Assembly: GCA_947624945.1 (NCBI GenBank)
Contig: CANQMJ010000097.1
Coordinates: 1-9,179, forward strand
DNA length: 9,179 bases
Source: an uncultured Clostridia bacterium
Lineage (GTDB): Bacteria > Bacillota > Clostridia > Oscillospirales > CAG-272
Reading direction: 5' to 3'
Both the position numbers and the translations under genes were made by a program. The notes beneath the pieces were generated by a model. That model searched no databases. It was not told the origin of the DNA and was given only the letters and a program-made list of their open reading frames with translations. How positions within the stretch are numbered: the first letter of the stretch is position 1; every line of letters begins with the position of its first letter. Shown piece by piece: positions 1-7,620 of this stretch.

Positions 1-143
1 ATCGAGGTGCGCGTGAAGCTCGTCGCATCCCCGATGTCCTTCAGCGTGATCTCTTTGAAACTCTTGGTCTGATAGAGCTTCTCGCAGGCGCATATGATCT
101 CCTCTCTGCGCGCCTCCGTCAGCTCCGGCGATCCCTTCGGCAT
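1..143 (-). CDS. TetR/AcrR-family transcriptional repressor, N-terminal part only
   Basis: The first 47 codons of a protein that continues beyond the left edge. It begins MPKGSPELTEARREEIICAC, followed by a segment of the form FKEITLKDIGDATSFTRTS. This matches the DNA-binding helix-turn-helix of TetR-family repressors: helix 1 at about residues 11-27, then the F-x-x-[IV]-T-x-x-[DE]-I pattern at about 29-37, then the turn and recognition helix. The ATG at 143-141 is preceded by AAGGAGT (151-157), a good ribosome site, which fixes the start. TetR proteins are cytoplasmic dimers that release DNA on binding a small ligand through the C-terminal domain, which is not visible here. The gene is divergent from the ABC operon and has two dyads in its own promoter, so autorepression and control of the neighbouring exporter are likely, though inferred. 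The family call is firm; the ligand is unknown. Confidence 0.88.
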   Translation of the reverse strand, partial: MPKGSPELTEARREEIICACEKLYQTKSFKEITLKDIGDATSFTRTS

Positions 144-189
144 ATCGCGTACTCCTTATTTTCGTCGTAGTATCGTATGAAGTGCGTTT

Positions 190-202
190 TGACGCTGTGT
201 CA
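190..202. promoter_or_regulatory. Putative TetR operator O2
   Basis: TGACGC-T-GTGTCA: the same 13-bp layout as the site at 226-238, with one arm mismatch (G for A at the fourth base). It lies just downstream of the predicted transcription start of the repressor gene (about 204). Two near-identical dyads in one promoter make chance unlikely. Confidence 0.65.
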
Positions 203-210
203 GCATAGTA

Positions 211-239
211 AGTATATCATCATTGTGACACGGTGTCAA
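211..239 (-). promoter_or_regulatory. Sigma-A-type promoter of the tetR-like gene
   Basis: Read on the minus strand there is a perfect -35 TTGACA (239-234), a 17-bp spacer (233-217) and the -10 TATACT (216-211). The -10 is also preceded by TG in an extended arrangement (TGATATACT). Transcription should start near 204, about 60 nt upstream of the start codon at 143. The -35 and spacer overlap one dyad, and a second dyad lies just past the predicted start site, a typical arrangement for autorepression. Confidence 0.85.
226..238. promoter_or_regulatory. Putative TetR operator O1
   Basis: TGACAC-G-GTGTCA: two perfect 6-bp inverted arms around one central base. It covers most of the -35 box (234-239) and part of the spacer of the repressor's own promoter, so a bound dimer would block RNA polymerase. 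A related dyad lies 36 bp away, centre to centre (190-202). That both are bound by the adjacent TetR protein is inferred from position and symmetry. Confidence 0.7.
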
Positions 240-279
240 TACAGCTGAGGGAAAAAATCTAACGAACAGACCCGCAAAT

Positions 280-285
280 TATAAT
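280..285 (+). promoter_or_regulatory. Possible -10 box for the ABC operon
   Basis: A perfect TATAAT on the plus strand within an AT-rich patch, 138 bp upstream of the ATPase start at 423. At 16-18 bp upstream I see no good -35 (the bases around 256-263 match TTGACA poorly), and there is no extended TG. Transcription from here would give a leader of about 130 nt. It may be a weak or activator-dependent promoter, or a coincidence of AT content. Confidence 0.35.
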
Positions 286-422
286 TATGCTGTGGTGAGA
301 ATATCATTTTTCCTGTTTATTAGAGTAGAGGCTCAAAACGATCACGGATGAAAAACAATAGGATCAAAGAAAAGCATAGACCTTGCGCGGCTGTTTTGAC
401 GGCAAAATGTACGGGAGGGCGT

Positions 423-1160
423 ATGCAGCTTCAACTCAAAGACATAACAAAGCGATACGGCAAAAAATTGGCGCTCGATTCTTTGTCGGTGACGTTTACC
501 GCCGGCATATACGGCATACTCGGCGCAAACGGAGCGGGCAAATCGACGATGATGAATCTCATCACGGACAATATCTCCCGAGACGGAGGCTCAATCACAT
601 ACGACGGTAAGGATATATTAGAGATGGGAGGCGCGTTTCGCGCCGTACTCGGCTACATGCCGCAGCAGCAGGGCGTATACGGACAGATGACGGCGGAGAG
701 CTTCGTCTCATACATGGGACGGCTGAAGGGACTGCGAGGCAGGAACCTTAAAGATCAGGTCGCGGACGTGCTGGCGCTGACAAATCTCTGCGACGTCAAA
801 CACAAAAAGATAGGCGGATTTTCGGGCGGCATGAAACAGAGAGTGCTTTTGGCGCAGGCTCTGCTCGGTGAACCGAAAGTTCTTATACTCGACGAGCCGA
901 CGGCGGGACTTGACCCGAAGGAAAGAGTCCGCATACGCGGCTTCATCGAAGAGCTTGCGCACGACAAAATCGTTCTTTTGGCGACGCATATCGTCTCCGA
1001 CATCGAGTCGATAGCGGACGAGGTGATGCTTCTTAAAAAGGGAAAGCTGATACGAATATCGCCGCCGGCGGAGCTGATCGCGTCGCTCCCCGACACATGG
1101 GAGCCTGTCGGCGTCAGAATGTCGCTCGAGGACGTATATATGTATTATCTCGGTGAATGA
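423..1160 (+). CDS. ABC exporter ATP-binding protein
   Basis: A 245-aa cytoplasmic ATPase that would drive an ABC exporter by ATP hydrolysis; the length is typical. Motifs in order: Walker A GANGAGKST (34-42), Q-loop at Q81 in MPQQQG, signature FSGGMKQR (133-140), Walker B VLILDEP (153-159) with catalytic E158, D-loop GLDP (162-165), and switch His H189 in ATHIVSD. All key residues are intact. The C-terminal MSLEDVYMYYLGE resembles tails of ABC-2-type drug or peptide exporter ATPases. The start is set at ATG 423 because GGGAGG (413-418) lies 5 nt upstream and the protein then begins directly with the ABC beta-strand (MQLQLKDITKRYG). An in-frame ATG at 348 would add 25 residues unlike this family and lacks a good ribosome site. 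The next gene, the permease, starts at the stop codon, so the two are coupled. It is the only ATPase in the window; the substrate is unknown. Confidence 0.93.
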   Translation: MQLQLKDITKRYGKKLALDSLSVTFTAGIYGILGANGAGKSTMMNLITDNISRDGGSITYDGKDILEMGGAFRAVLGYMPQQQGVYGQMTAESFVSYMGRLKGLRGRNLKDQVADVLALTNLCDVKHKKIGGFSGGMKQRVLLAQALLGEPKVLILDEPTAGLDPKERVRIRGFIEELAHDKIVLLATHIVSDIESIADEVMLLKKGKLIRISPPAELIASLPDTWEPVGVRMSLEDVYMYYLGE

Positions 1161-1161
1161 G

Positions 1162-3537
1162 ATGGGAGAGTGGAAACGTGTATTCTGCGACGCCCGGCGG
1201 ATGTCGACGGTTTTACTTACGGCGCTTTTGTCGGCGGTGTTCTTTTTTGCCGGGAGAGCGCCGTATTTCGGACCCGATTTTGCGCGTGTCACGATATTAT
1301 GCGAGCGGTATTTTGCCGATCTTGCGGCTGAGCTTCGTCTGACGGATGAGGAGAGCATACGAAAGGCGCTCGACGCCGAGGAGCAGATGCTCGATAACTA
1401 TTACTGGTATCGAACATACGGCAAGGATCACGAATCGTTTGATATGATGCGCTCCGGAATTGAGGGGAGCAGATTTTTGTCCTCGCTTGAACGTCTTGAC
1501 GACGAACCTGCGCTTCGTGCCGTAATGGCGGCTGAAGCAGAGATAGACGAGCTTACATCTCAGCTCGATCATATCGCAGGATATCATGACTATATCGACA
1601 GTATCGGAAAACAGGCATATCTGCAGTCTATGACGTCAGTGTTCGGCGGCGCCGACAGCTTCGCACGCCGAAACATCGCAAAAACTGCCTCGGAGTTCGA
1701 TCTGCTGCGAGACGTCGAAGTCGAATTCGGCTCAAACAGGGCGTATGAGGGATTTGTCACATACGAGCTCGCCGACTATTTCTATCTTTGCGTGATCGTG
1801 ATATTTGTGTTCGCGTTTTTGGAGGAACGAAACGTCGGCATCTGCGGCGTCGTGCGCTCATGCAGATACGGCAGAGGACGACTCGGCGTCCACAGAATAC
1901 TTATACTCGCGCTGGCATCCATCCTCAGCGTCATACTCATATACGGCGGCGGACTTCTGCTCTCCGTCTCACTTTCGGGCGACCTTGATGATCTCGGACG
2001 CGCTGTACAGTCGCTTGAATGCTTCCGAACGCTTACGGTCAAACGTACGATCGGCGGATGGATCGCGGAATATATGCTCGTGAAAGCGGCGTGCGGTTTT
2101 GCCGTCGGAATGATTTTATGGTGTTTGCTCGGCACTATAACGAACGCGCAGTATTCATTTGCCGCGCTGTGCGCCGTCGTCTTTACCGAGTATGCGCTGT
2201 TTTCGTTTCTTCCAAGGCAGAGTATATTCAATCCGGTCAAATACTTCAACATTTTTTCGTATATCAGAACGTCGGTTTTGTATACCGATTATCTGAATAT
2301 AAACCTGTTTGACCATCCGTTCGGCATACGCGATATATCGCTCGGCTGTCTGCCGGTAATAACCATAGCGCTCATCGCGCTGACACTCATCATGGCAAAT
2401 GTACGCCATCCGGAAGGTCATCGCGATCTGCTGTCACGTGCGGCAGGCGTGTGGGACATGCTCACGGATAAATGGCGGTGCTCCATGACGGCAGGAGGCT
2501 GGGAGATATACAAGTCGCTTTTCCATCAGCACGGCGCGTTCATACTCGCCATAGTTATCATTGTCGGCGGCAGCCTCAATTTTGAAAGCACCATTGTGCT
2601 GACCGATAATGAAAAAGACATTTGGTATCAGGCGTATCTGCGCGATTTGGCGGGACCCCTGACGGACGCAGCGGATGAATATATAGCATCTGCCCGCGCA
2701 TCATCGCTTGACGATCCCGACCGTACAGCGGCGCTCGACAAGGTCGAGGCGCACATAAACGAGCTGCGGCGGCGTGCGGAGGCAGGCGCATATGAGCCTG
2801 TGATAGTGAGCGACGCCGCGTTCCGCTCTGTTTACGGCGCCGACGCTGCGTACACGCAGAGGATGAATGCGTCGATCCTGATGATATTCGTCATAGCGGT
2901 GTGTGCATCCGTAATGCCGTATGAGGAAAGATCAGGCATGGTGTACGTTCTGCGCTCGCAAAAAAGAGGCCGCGGCGCCGTGTTTGCGTATAAGACCGCG
3001 GCGGCGGTCATCATGACATTTGTCGCATGCGCGTCCGTATATATACGCGAGATATCAGCCTTTATAAGTCACGCGGACAGCGGCATATTGTCGTCGTCGA
3101 TACGGAATCTCGACTGCTTCGCGGATTCTCCGTTCATCATGACTGTATGGCAGTATATGTTGGCGCTGTATGCGGTTCGGTGCGCGGCGGTGCTGTCGCT
3201 GTCGTTCGTTGTATTATACGTCAGTTCGTACACGAAAACGGTCGGGGCATCGTATGCGGCGCTGTTTGTGCTGCTCGGCGCGCCCGCGCTCCTTTACGCG
3301 CTCGGCGTTGACATGATGGGACATATCACGCCCGTTTGCATCATCTCTGCGGCGGGACCGATGTGGGAATTTATTAAAAACGGCAGAGCGTCTGCCATGA
3401 CATCGACTGCGGTATGGGTCACGGCGGGCGTACTTATGCTTATTTTGTGTAAACGGAGGTGGTGTTCATGCAAAAGACCACATATACGACAGTTTATGGA
3501 AACCATAAACGCAAAATCAGGATCGCAGAAAGGATGA
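1162..3537 (+). CDS. ABC-2-like exporter permease, tandem fusion of two modules
   Basis: A 791-aa membrane protein (ATG 1162), one base past the ATPase stop; an in-frame GTG at 1153 would add three residues and overlap it. It appears to be two permease modules in one chain. Module 1 (about 1-420) has TM1 near 14-31, an outside domain near 32-203 rich in charged helix, then a TM block at about 205-412. Module 2 (about 445-791) has TM1 near 457-472, an outside domain to about 568, then TM helices to about 763. Each module carries the same cytoplasmic loop after its second helix: EER...VVRS...YGRGR (221-240) and EER...VLRS...RGRG (588-605). GPLTD (498-502) and PFIMT...MLALYAVRC (657-674) recur in the minus-strand permease. 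It presumably forms the translocation path with the ATPase. The last 23 codons overlap the lipoprotein gene and give an odd Cys/Arg-rich tail. Substrate unknown. Confidence 0.82.
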   Translation: MGEWKRVFCDARRMSTVLLTALLSAVFFFAGRAPYFGPDFARVTILCERYFADLAAELRLTDEESIRKALDAEEQMLDNYYWYRTYGKDHESFDMMRSGIEGSRFLSSLERLDDEPALRAVMAAEAEIDELTSQLDHIAGYHDYIDSIGKQAYLQSMTSVFGGADSFARRNIAKTASEFDLLRDVEVEFGSNRAYEGFVTYELADYFYLCVIVIFVFAFLEERNVGICGVVRSCRYGRGRLGVHRILILALASILSVILIYGGGLLLSVSLSGDLDDLGRAVQSLECFRTLTVKRTIGGWIAEYMLVKAACGFAVGMILWCLLGTITNAQYSFAALCAVVFTEYALFSFLPRQSIFNPVKYFNIFSYIRTSVLYTDYLNINLFDHPFGIRDISLGCLPVITIALIALTLIMANVRHPEGHRDLLSRAAGVWDMLTDKWRCSMTAGGWEIYKSLFHQHGAFILAIVIIVGGSLNFESTIVLTDNEKDIWYQAYLRDLAGPLTDAADEYIASARASSLDDPDRTAALDKVEAHINELRRRAEAGAYEPVIVSDAAFRSVYGADAAYTQRMNASILMIFVIAVCASVMPYEERSGMVYVLRSQKRGRGAVFAYKTAAAVIMTFVACASVYIREISAFISHADSGILSSSIRNLDCFADSPFIMTVWQYMLALYAVRCAAVLSLSFVVLYVSSYTKTVGASYAALFVLLGAPALLYALGVDMMGHITPVCIISAAGPMWEFIKNGRASAMTSTAVWVTAGVLMLILCKRRWCSCKRPHIRQFMETINAKSGSQKG
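3455..3459 (+). promoter_or_regulatory. Ribosome site inside the permease gene that sets the lipoprotein start
   Basis: GGAGG with 8 nt to the ATG at 3468. It lies within the permease reading frame and is the strongest site near the lipoprotein start. It favours ATG 3468 over ATG 3534, which overlaps the permease stop as ATGA but has its purines directly abutting the start. Confidence 0.7.
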
Positions 3538-4754
3538 TATCGCTGACGCTCGCGGCGCTTTTCGCCGGCACTCTTTCGGGATGCGATGGAAACGGGATCA
3601 AATCCGACAGTGATAGCATCGGCGACGCAGGCGATATCGAAAGTACCGCCGACGTCGGCACGCTCGATTTCGATCTGTCGCTGCCGACCGATCTCTCGGT
3701 ATGCGCATCCGGCGGCATCGTTTATACGTGCGCCGACGATATGATCACGTTCTTCGACTCAGAGAAGGGTATTTCGATGCCGCTGTGCGGGAAGCCCGAA
3801 TGCGATCACATGAGCGAATACTGCAACGCATACGTAGGCGGCGGCTGCTATGCGCTGTCTGTTTACGACGGGAAACTTTACTGGGTGTCCGATCTTGACG
3901 CATACGGTACGCAGGCGACAGTTATGCGCTGCCGTCTTGACGGAACCGAACGTGAGACCGTCACCGTGTTTGACACACATTCAAACGAAAATGCCCCGTT
4001 GTTCGGAGCCGTCACCGCCGACCGCACAATGTTTATACATCGCGGCTATCTCTACGTCTGCGGCGCGGGCGTCTCGTCCGACGGCGGGTCGTCCGTATCC
4101 GTCATATCAGTCTCGCTCGCCGACGGTTCTGTCAATATGCTGTTCAGCTCCGACGCGGGCGGACGGTATGCTGCAAAGCCTCTCAAAGACGAGTTATATG
4201 TAATGATAAGCAGTGTGTCGGGGCGCGATCTCTCAAACTTCATTTGGGGCGCCGAGCATTTGGAAGCGCACAGGATCGATCTTAAAACAGGCATGTCCGA
4301 GCTCGTTTTTTCATTTGACAGCGATGAGGAAAACGTGAGCTATGAGTGTTGGGACTTCATGCCTGTCGATGATGACGGCATATACTTCGAGCGAACGCAT
4401 GAATATGAAAAAAACAAGGTAACGGGGGACTACACCTCGGAGGCATCGATACTCAAGTATTCGTTTTCATCGGGAGAGCTCGAGGTTGCAATACCGAAGC
4501 TCGACGCAGACGGACACAGCGATTTCTTTGACGTTGCGTTTATGCGGAACGTCATCGCAGGTCACTGGGGCGGCGTTACGTATCTGTTCGACTACAGCGG
4601 CGAATATGTCGGATATGCGGAACATATCGCAAATGCAACCGAGGCGGCATATTCGGACGGGAAATACGTCTATTATGCGGACAGGACATTAGGCGGCGGT
4701 CAGTCGTCGGACAGCATTACATTCAGCAGTTCGCCCGTGAAAAATGTGAGATGA
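3468..4754 (+). CDS. Surface lipoprotein with likely beta-propeller fold, exporter partner
   Basis: A 428-aa predicted lipoprotein. The n-region is long and basic (HKRKIRIAER, 13-22), then a hydrophobic core, then the lipobox L-S-G-C with C39 as the lipidated residue. A Ser/Asp/Gly-rich linker (about 40-65) follows. The rest has recurring short blocks such as YDGKLYW (133-139), RGYLYV (192-197), DGIYFER (303-309) and DGKYVYYAD (397-405), suggesting beta-propeller blades of the kind in DUF5050-like or TolB-like proteins; this is pattern recognition, not a search result. C107-x4-C112-x-H114-x4-C119 could bind a metal or form disulfides. The gene overlaps the permease by 70 bp and ends the operon ahead of a strong terminator. 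It is paralogous to the minus-strand lipoprotein (shared cluster and IYFER block) but ends soon after the last recognisable blade. A role in substrate sensing or permease assembly is inferred. Confidence 0.78.
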   Translation: MQKTTYTTVYGNHKRKIRIAERMISLTLAALFAGTLSGCDGNGIKSDSDSIGDAGDIESTADVGTLDFDLSLPTDLSVCASGGIVYTCADDMITFFDSEKGISMPLCGKPECDHMSEYCNAYVGGGCYALSVYDGKLYWVSDLDAYGTQATVMRCRLDGTERETVTVFDTHSNENAPLFGAVTADRTMFIHRGYLYVCGAGVSSDGGSSVSVISVSLADGSVNMLFSSDAGGRYAAKPLKDELYVMISSVSGRDLSNFIWGAEHLEAHRIDLKTGMSELVFSFDSDEENVSYECWDFMPVDDDGIYFERTHEYEKNKVTGDYTSEASILKYSFSSGELEVAIPKLDADGHSDFFDVAFMRNVIAGHWGGVTYLFDYSGEYVGYAEHIANATEAAYSDGKYVYYADRTLGGGQSSDSITFSSSPVKNVR

Positions 4755-4817
4755 AGGGTAAAATAATGCGCGTTTTTCGAAAAGTGTGAGTTAACTGCGG
4801 CAGCGCCGGGACACAAG

Positions 4818-4860
4818 AGCACACCGCCTCTAAAAGGCGGTGTGCTTTCCTGTTTATTTT
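4818..4860 (+). terminator. Intrinsic terminator of the plus-strand operon
   Basis: Perfect 12-bp arms (AGCACACCGCCT at 4818-4829 and its complement at 4835-4846) around a 5-nt loop, followed on the plus strand by a T-rich run (4846-4860). On the minus strand the stem is followed by GC-rich sequence with no T-run, so it should be much less efficient in that direction. The T-rich run covers the stop codon and last codon or so of the convergent permease gene. Confidence 0.88.
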
Positions 4861-7337
4861 CCCATTTTTGTCCGTACCGCGAGCGACGCCGAGGCGGCGA
4901 CGGCACCATAGACGAATAAAAGCATCACTCCGAACGTGTAAGTGCCGCCGATGGCGAGCTCCGCCGAACGCGTCCACAGTTCGCCTCCGGCGAGCGCGGC
5001 TGTGAAGTCCGTGTACCGCAGCGCGTCAAGCCCCATGTACACAAGCGCGTACGGCAAGAATGTCACGGCGGCGGAAATAATGAGCGCGGCAGGCAGCTTT
5101 TTTGCAAGATATGACGCCGCGCACGAAATATACGCGAGCGTGACTGCGGCGAGGATCCGTGTCGCGATAACAAGCGCGTGATACGCGCCGACAGAGACGG
5201 CGCCGAACGATGAATACCGCGATATCGACATGAGCGGCGCGGACAAAATGTCGAAATATCCGTCCGTATTCGCGATGCCGAGCGCGAGGTCTACTGCTTC
5301 GAACAGTACCGACAGCGACAGCGCTACGGCGACCGCCGCCAGCATCTTCGCGCGATACGCGATGCGCCTGCCGCGCTTAGTCGTGCGCATGACGGCGGCG
5401 AAATTGCCCTCCGAGCTTTTGCCCGAATAATCGGGAGTATGCATGCGGCAGAATATGAATATTATCGCGGCGGCGAGCCATATGTCGACGCCGCGACCGA
5501 GCAGACGCGCGATATCGCCCGTCTTCATTATCCACCCTTCAATGCCTGTCGCGCGCTTTTGCTCCGCAAGATACTGCACAGTTCCTTCGAGTCTGCCTAT
5601 CAGATTCGACTCTGTTTTCAAACTCCTGTATTCGTCGACAAAGGCTTCGTACTCCTCCTCGGTCATATCCCCGGACTGCAGCTGCGTCACCGCATCGTTT
5701 GCATTGTCTACCGAGACGATATCGGCAATATAACCGTACCTTTCATAAAACCTCTGCTCCTTTTCGTCCGTGAGCGGACCGAACCAATTCTCCGTTATGT
5801 ATTCGTCGTATTTCTTTGATGCGGTGATATCAGCCTTTGTGTAATATCGGTACGACGTATACGCGTGTAAAATCAGCAGCACGGCGACCGGAAGGACCGT
5901 CGTCAAAGTCAGCAGCTTGCGGCACTCCCAAAGAAAAAGCGACGTCGTCATACATCCGCCGCGCGTCGATGCAGAGCTTTTGTCTGCCCGCATCTTTTCG
6001 GTTCTGTGCATGAAGCGGGAAATAAAAACTTTCCCGACCCCTTTGCCGGTGACGCGTCCCGCGCCGCGAACAGTCGACAGTACCGACGTCGCCGCAGCAG
6101 CTGCGACGAGGACGACGGCAAACAGCACAAGACCGGTCAAAAGCGTCGAGCGGTAGTGACCGAGCGTCAAAATCTCGCTGTACTGTCCTATCGCCGACGA
6201 GGACGCCAGTCCGATATAATTGAGCCGCACCGCCGCGTCGAACGTGACGAAGTAGTTGACGATGAGGCTCAGAAGCAGCGATGCGCCTGCGACGGAATAT
6301 GTCACTATCGGCGAATATGCGATAACGGTCGCAAATGCGGCGATAAACGAAAACGATATCGCCAAAAGGCACCGCACAGCGAACAGCGCGAGCATGAATT
6401 CGCCGATCGTCATGACATACGGGCAGTTCCAATATGTTTCTACGCCGACCGACTGTATCGGCATAGACGGGGTCGATATACCGAACATCGCCGTGCCGAC
6501 GGCGAACGTCGCAAGCGTGAATACCGCCACGGCAAAAACATCAAGTATCATGAGGGCGGCGAGCTTGGAAAGCGATGTTTTTAGTCTGCCGCTTTTCGTC
6601 GAGCGCAGTATAGCCAAGGTGCCGCACGAGCGTTCATGGAGAAATACGGCGCCCGACGCCAGCGCCAGGTAAACGTAGACGAACACCGACATCATGTCGA
6701 ACGCGAAAAAACGCTCCCAGCACTCGCTCGGACGTATGCCCGAAATGTCTGTATTCGCACGCGCTCTCTCGAACAGATCGCGGAAGCGGTACTGATATTC
6801 GGCGGCGGGCGTGTCCCCGCCGTCCCTAACCTCGATGCGGTGCAGATTCTGTTCGATCCTCAAAAGCACCCCGTCGAGGTACGCTTCATATCCCGCGCTG
6901 TCGGTCCATGAACCGTAATATCCGGCGAGCAGGTCGTAGTCCGACATCGGCTCGCCGTCCGAATAGTAATATCCGAGCTTGTTCTCATATTCCGGCAGCG
7001 CCGACGCGTACTGTTCCGCGCGCTCGTATGCGTCTTTCTCATCCGCGCCGCCGTCGACGAGTGCGTCATAGAAGCGCTTTTGCTCGTCGCGTATCATTTC
7101 GCTGTGCGCGATATATCCGTCCCATACGATATCGAGACTCGCCCTGTCGTCCCCGTATGTATCTATGATATCGCGCACCGCCGCGTCGACCTCATCGTCG
7201 CCGGATGAAGAAAGCGCCGCCGCGTCTTTGTTTGCGACATAAAATACAGCCGTGCAAATTATTACCGCCAACAGAAGCGACAGCCAAAGATACCGCACGC
7301 CGAAGAGCTTTTTCAGTTCAAACAGTAGGAGCTTCAT
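4854..7337 (-). CDS. ABC-2-like exporter permease, tandem fusion, paralogue of the plus-strand permease
   Basis: An 827-aa membrane protein starting MKLLLFELKKLFGVRY, a typical ABC-2 permease N-terminus. Module 1: TM1 about 15-34, outside domain about 35-210, TM helices about 212-420. Module 2: TM1 about 477-495, outside domain about 496-612, TM helices about 615-820. The cytoplasmic loop after the second helix of module 1 is HERSCGTLAILRSTKSGR (234-251); module 2 has a divergent copy near 643-657 (FAAVMRTTKRGRR) lacking the E-R pair. CPYVMT...MLALFAVRC (305-323) aligns with SPFIMT...MLALYAVRC in the plus-strand permease, and GPLTD (520-524) also recurs. The ATG overlaps the end of the restored lipoprotein frame as ATGA, and I see no Shine-Dalgarno sequence within about 20 nt, so translation probably depends on coupling. 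No ATPase gene accompanies it here; it may use the ATPase at 423-1160 or one encoded elsewhere. Substrate unknown. Confidence 0.82.
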   Translation of the reverse strand: MKLLLFELKKLFGVRYLWLSLLLAVIICTAVFYVANKDAAALSSSGDDEVDAAVRDIIDTYGDDRASLDIVWDGYIAHSEMIRDEQKRFYDALVDGGADEKDAYERAEQYASALPEYENKLGYYYSDGEPMSDYDLLAGYYGSWTDSAGYEAYLDGVLLRIEQNLHRIEVRDGGDTPAAEYQYRFRDLFERARANTDISGIRPSECWERFFAFDMMSVFVYVYLALASGAVFLHERSCGTLAILRSTKSGRLKTSLSKLAALMILDVFAVAVFTLATFAVGTAMFGISTPSMPIQSVGVETYWNCPYVMTIGEFMLALFAVRCLLAISFSFIAAFATVIAYSPIVTYSVAGASLLLSLIVNYFVTFDAAVRLNYIGLASSSAIGQYSEILTLGHYRSTLLTGLVLFAVVLVAAAAATSVLSTVRGAGRVTGKGVGKVFISRFMHRTEKMRADKSSASTRGGCMTTSLFLWECRKLLTLTTVLPVAVLLILHAYTSYRYYTKADITASKKYDEYITENWFGPLTDEKEQRFYERYGYIADIVSVDNANDAVTQLQSGDMTEEEYEAFVDEYRSLKTESNLIGRLEGTVQYLAEQKRATGIEGWIMKTGDIARLLGRGVDIWLAAAIIFIFCRMHTPDYSGKSSEGNFAAVMRTTKRGRRIAYRAKMLAAVAVALSLSVLFEAVDLALGIANTDGYFDILSAPLMSISRYSSFGAVSVGAYHALVIATRILAAVTLAYISCAASYLAKKLPAALIISAAVTFLPYALVYMGLDALRYTDFTAALAGGELWTRSAELAIGGTYTFGVMLLFVYGAVAASASLAVRTKMGK

Positions 7338-7620
7338 TCGGCTATATGCTTATATGGGTACAGCGCCTGCCACTCGCCCGTCTCTATGTCGGCCAGGCAT
7401 ATGTACTCGGAAATTCTGCCCGCTTCTTCAATATCCCGATACCGCTTGCCGCTGAATATCGCATACCCGTCGACGACCTCGAAATGATCTCCCTCACCGA
7501 GCATGCTTATATCGACGCCAATATCCGAGTAGCATGTTGTGACCTCGCCGCTTTCGGGGTCGTATTTGTAGAGCGTTCCGCCGTCGCAGGTGCAGATGTC
7601 GAAAACATTTCCGCCCGTCG
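7334..7620 (-). pseudogene. Displaced C-terminal coding segment of the minus-strand lipoprotein
   Basis: This stretch codes, in a different minus frame from the upstream part, for about 93 residues that continue the lipoprotein convincingly: GGNVFDICTCDGGTLYKYD, then ESGEVTTCYSDIG, HFEVVDGYAIFSGKRY and ICLADIETGEWQALYPYKH, ending IAE-stop. The DGGTLYKYDPESGE and DIETGEW blocks are typical propeller-blade strands and turns. The stop TGA (7336-7334) overlaps the permease ATG (7337-7335) as ATGA, as expected for an intact operon pair. It has no start or ribosome site of its own, so unless frame is restored it would not be translated. Confidence 0.85.

Noticed and set aside
309..321. 13-base string TTTCCTGTTTATT shared with 4846-4858 at the terminator
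   Set aside because: One shared 13-mer is expected by chance in about 9 kb of sequence, and no stem precedes the copy at 309.
348..422. N-terminal extension of the ATPase from ATG 348 (25 extra residues)
   Set aside because: The extension is unlike ABC ATPases and lacks a well-spaced ribosome site, whereas ATG 423 has GGGAGG 5 nt upstream and starts at the expected first beta-strand.
4774..4783. Palindrome TTTTCGAAAA between the convergent operons, with CGAAAAGTGT also found in hairpin A
   Set aside because: It is short, has no loop or T-run, and a 10-base match of this composition is not significant.
5439..6672. Plus-strand open frames opposite the minus-strand permease
   Set aside because: They are antisense shadows of a clearly coding membrane protein, with no ribosome sites or recognisable domains.
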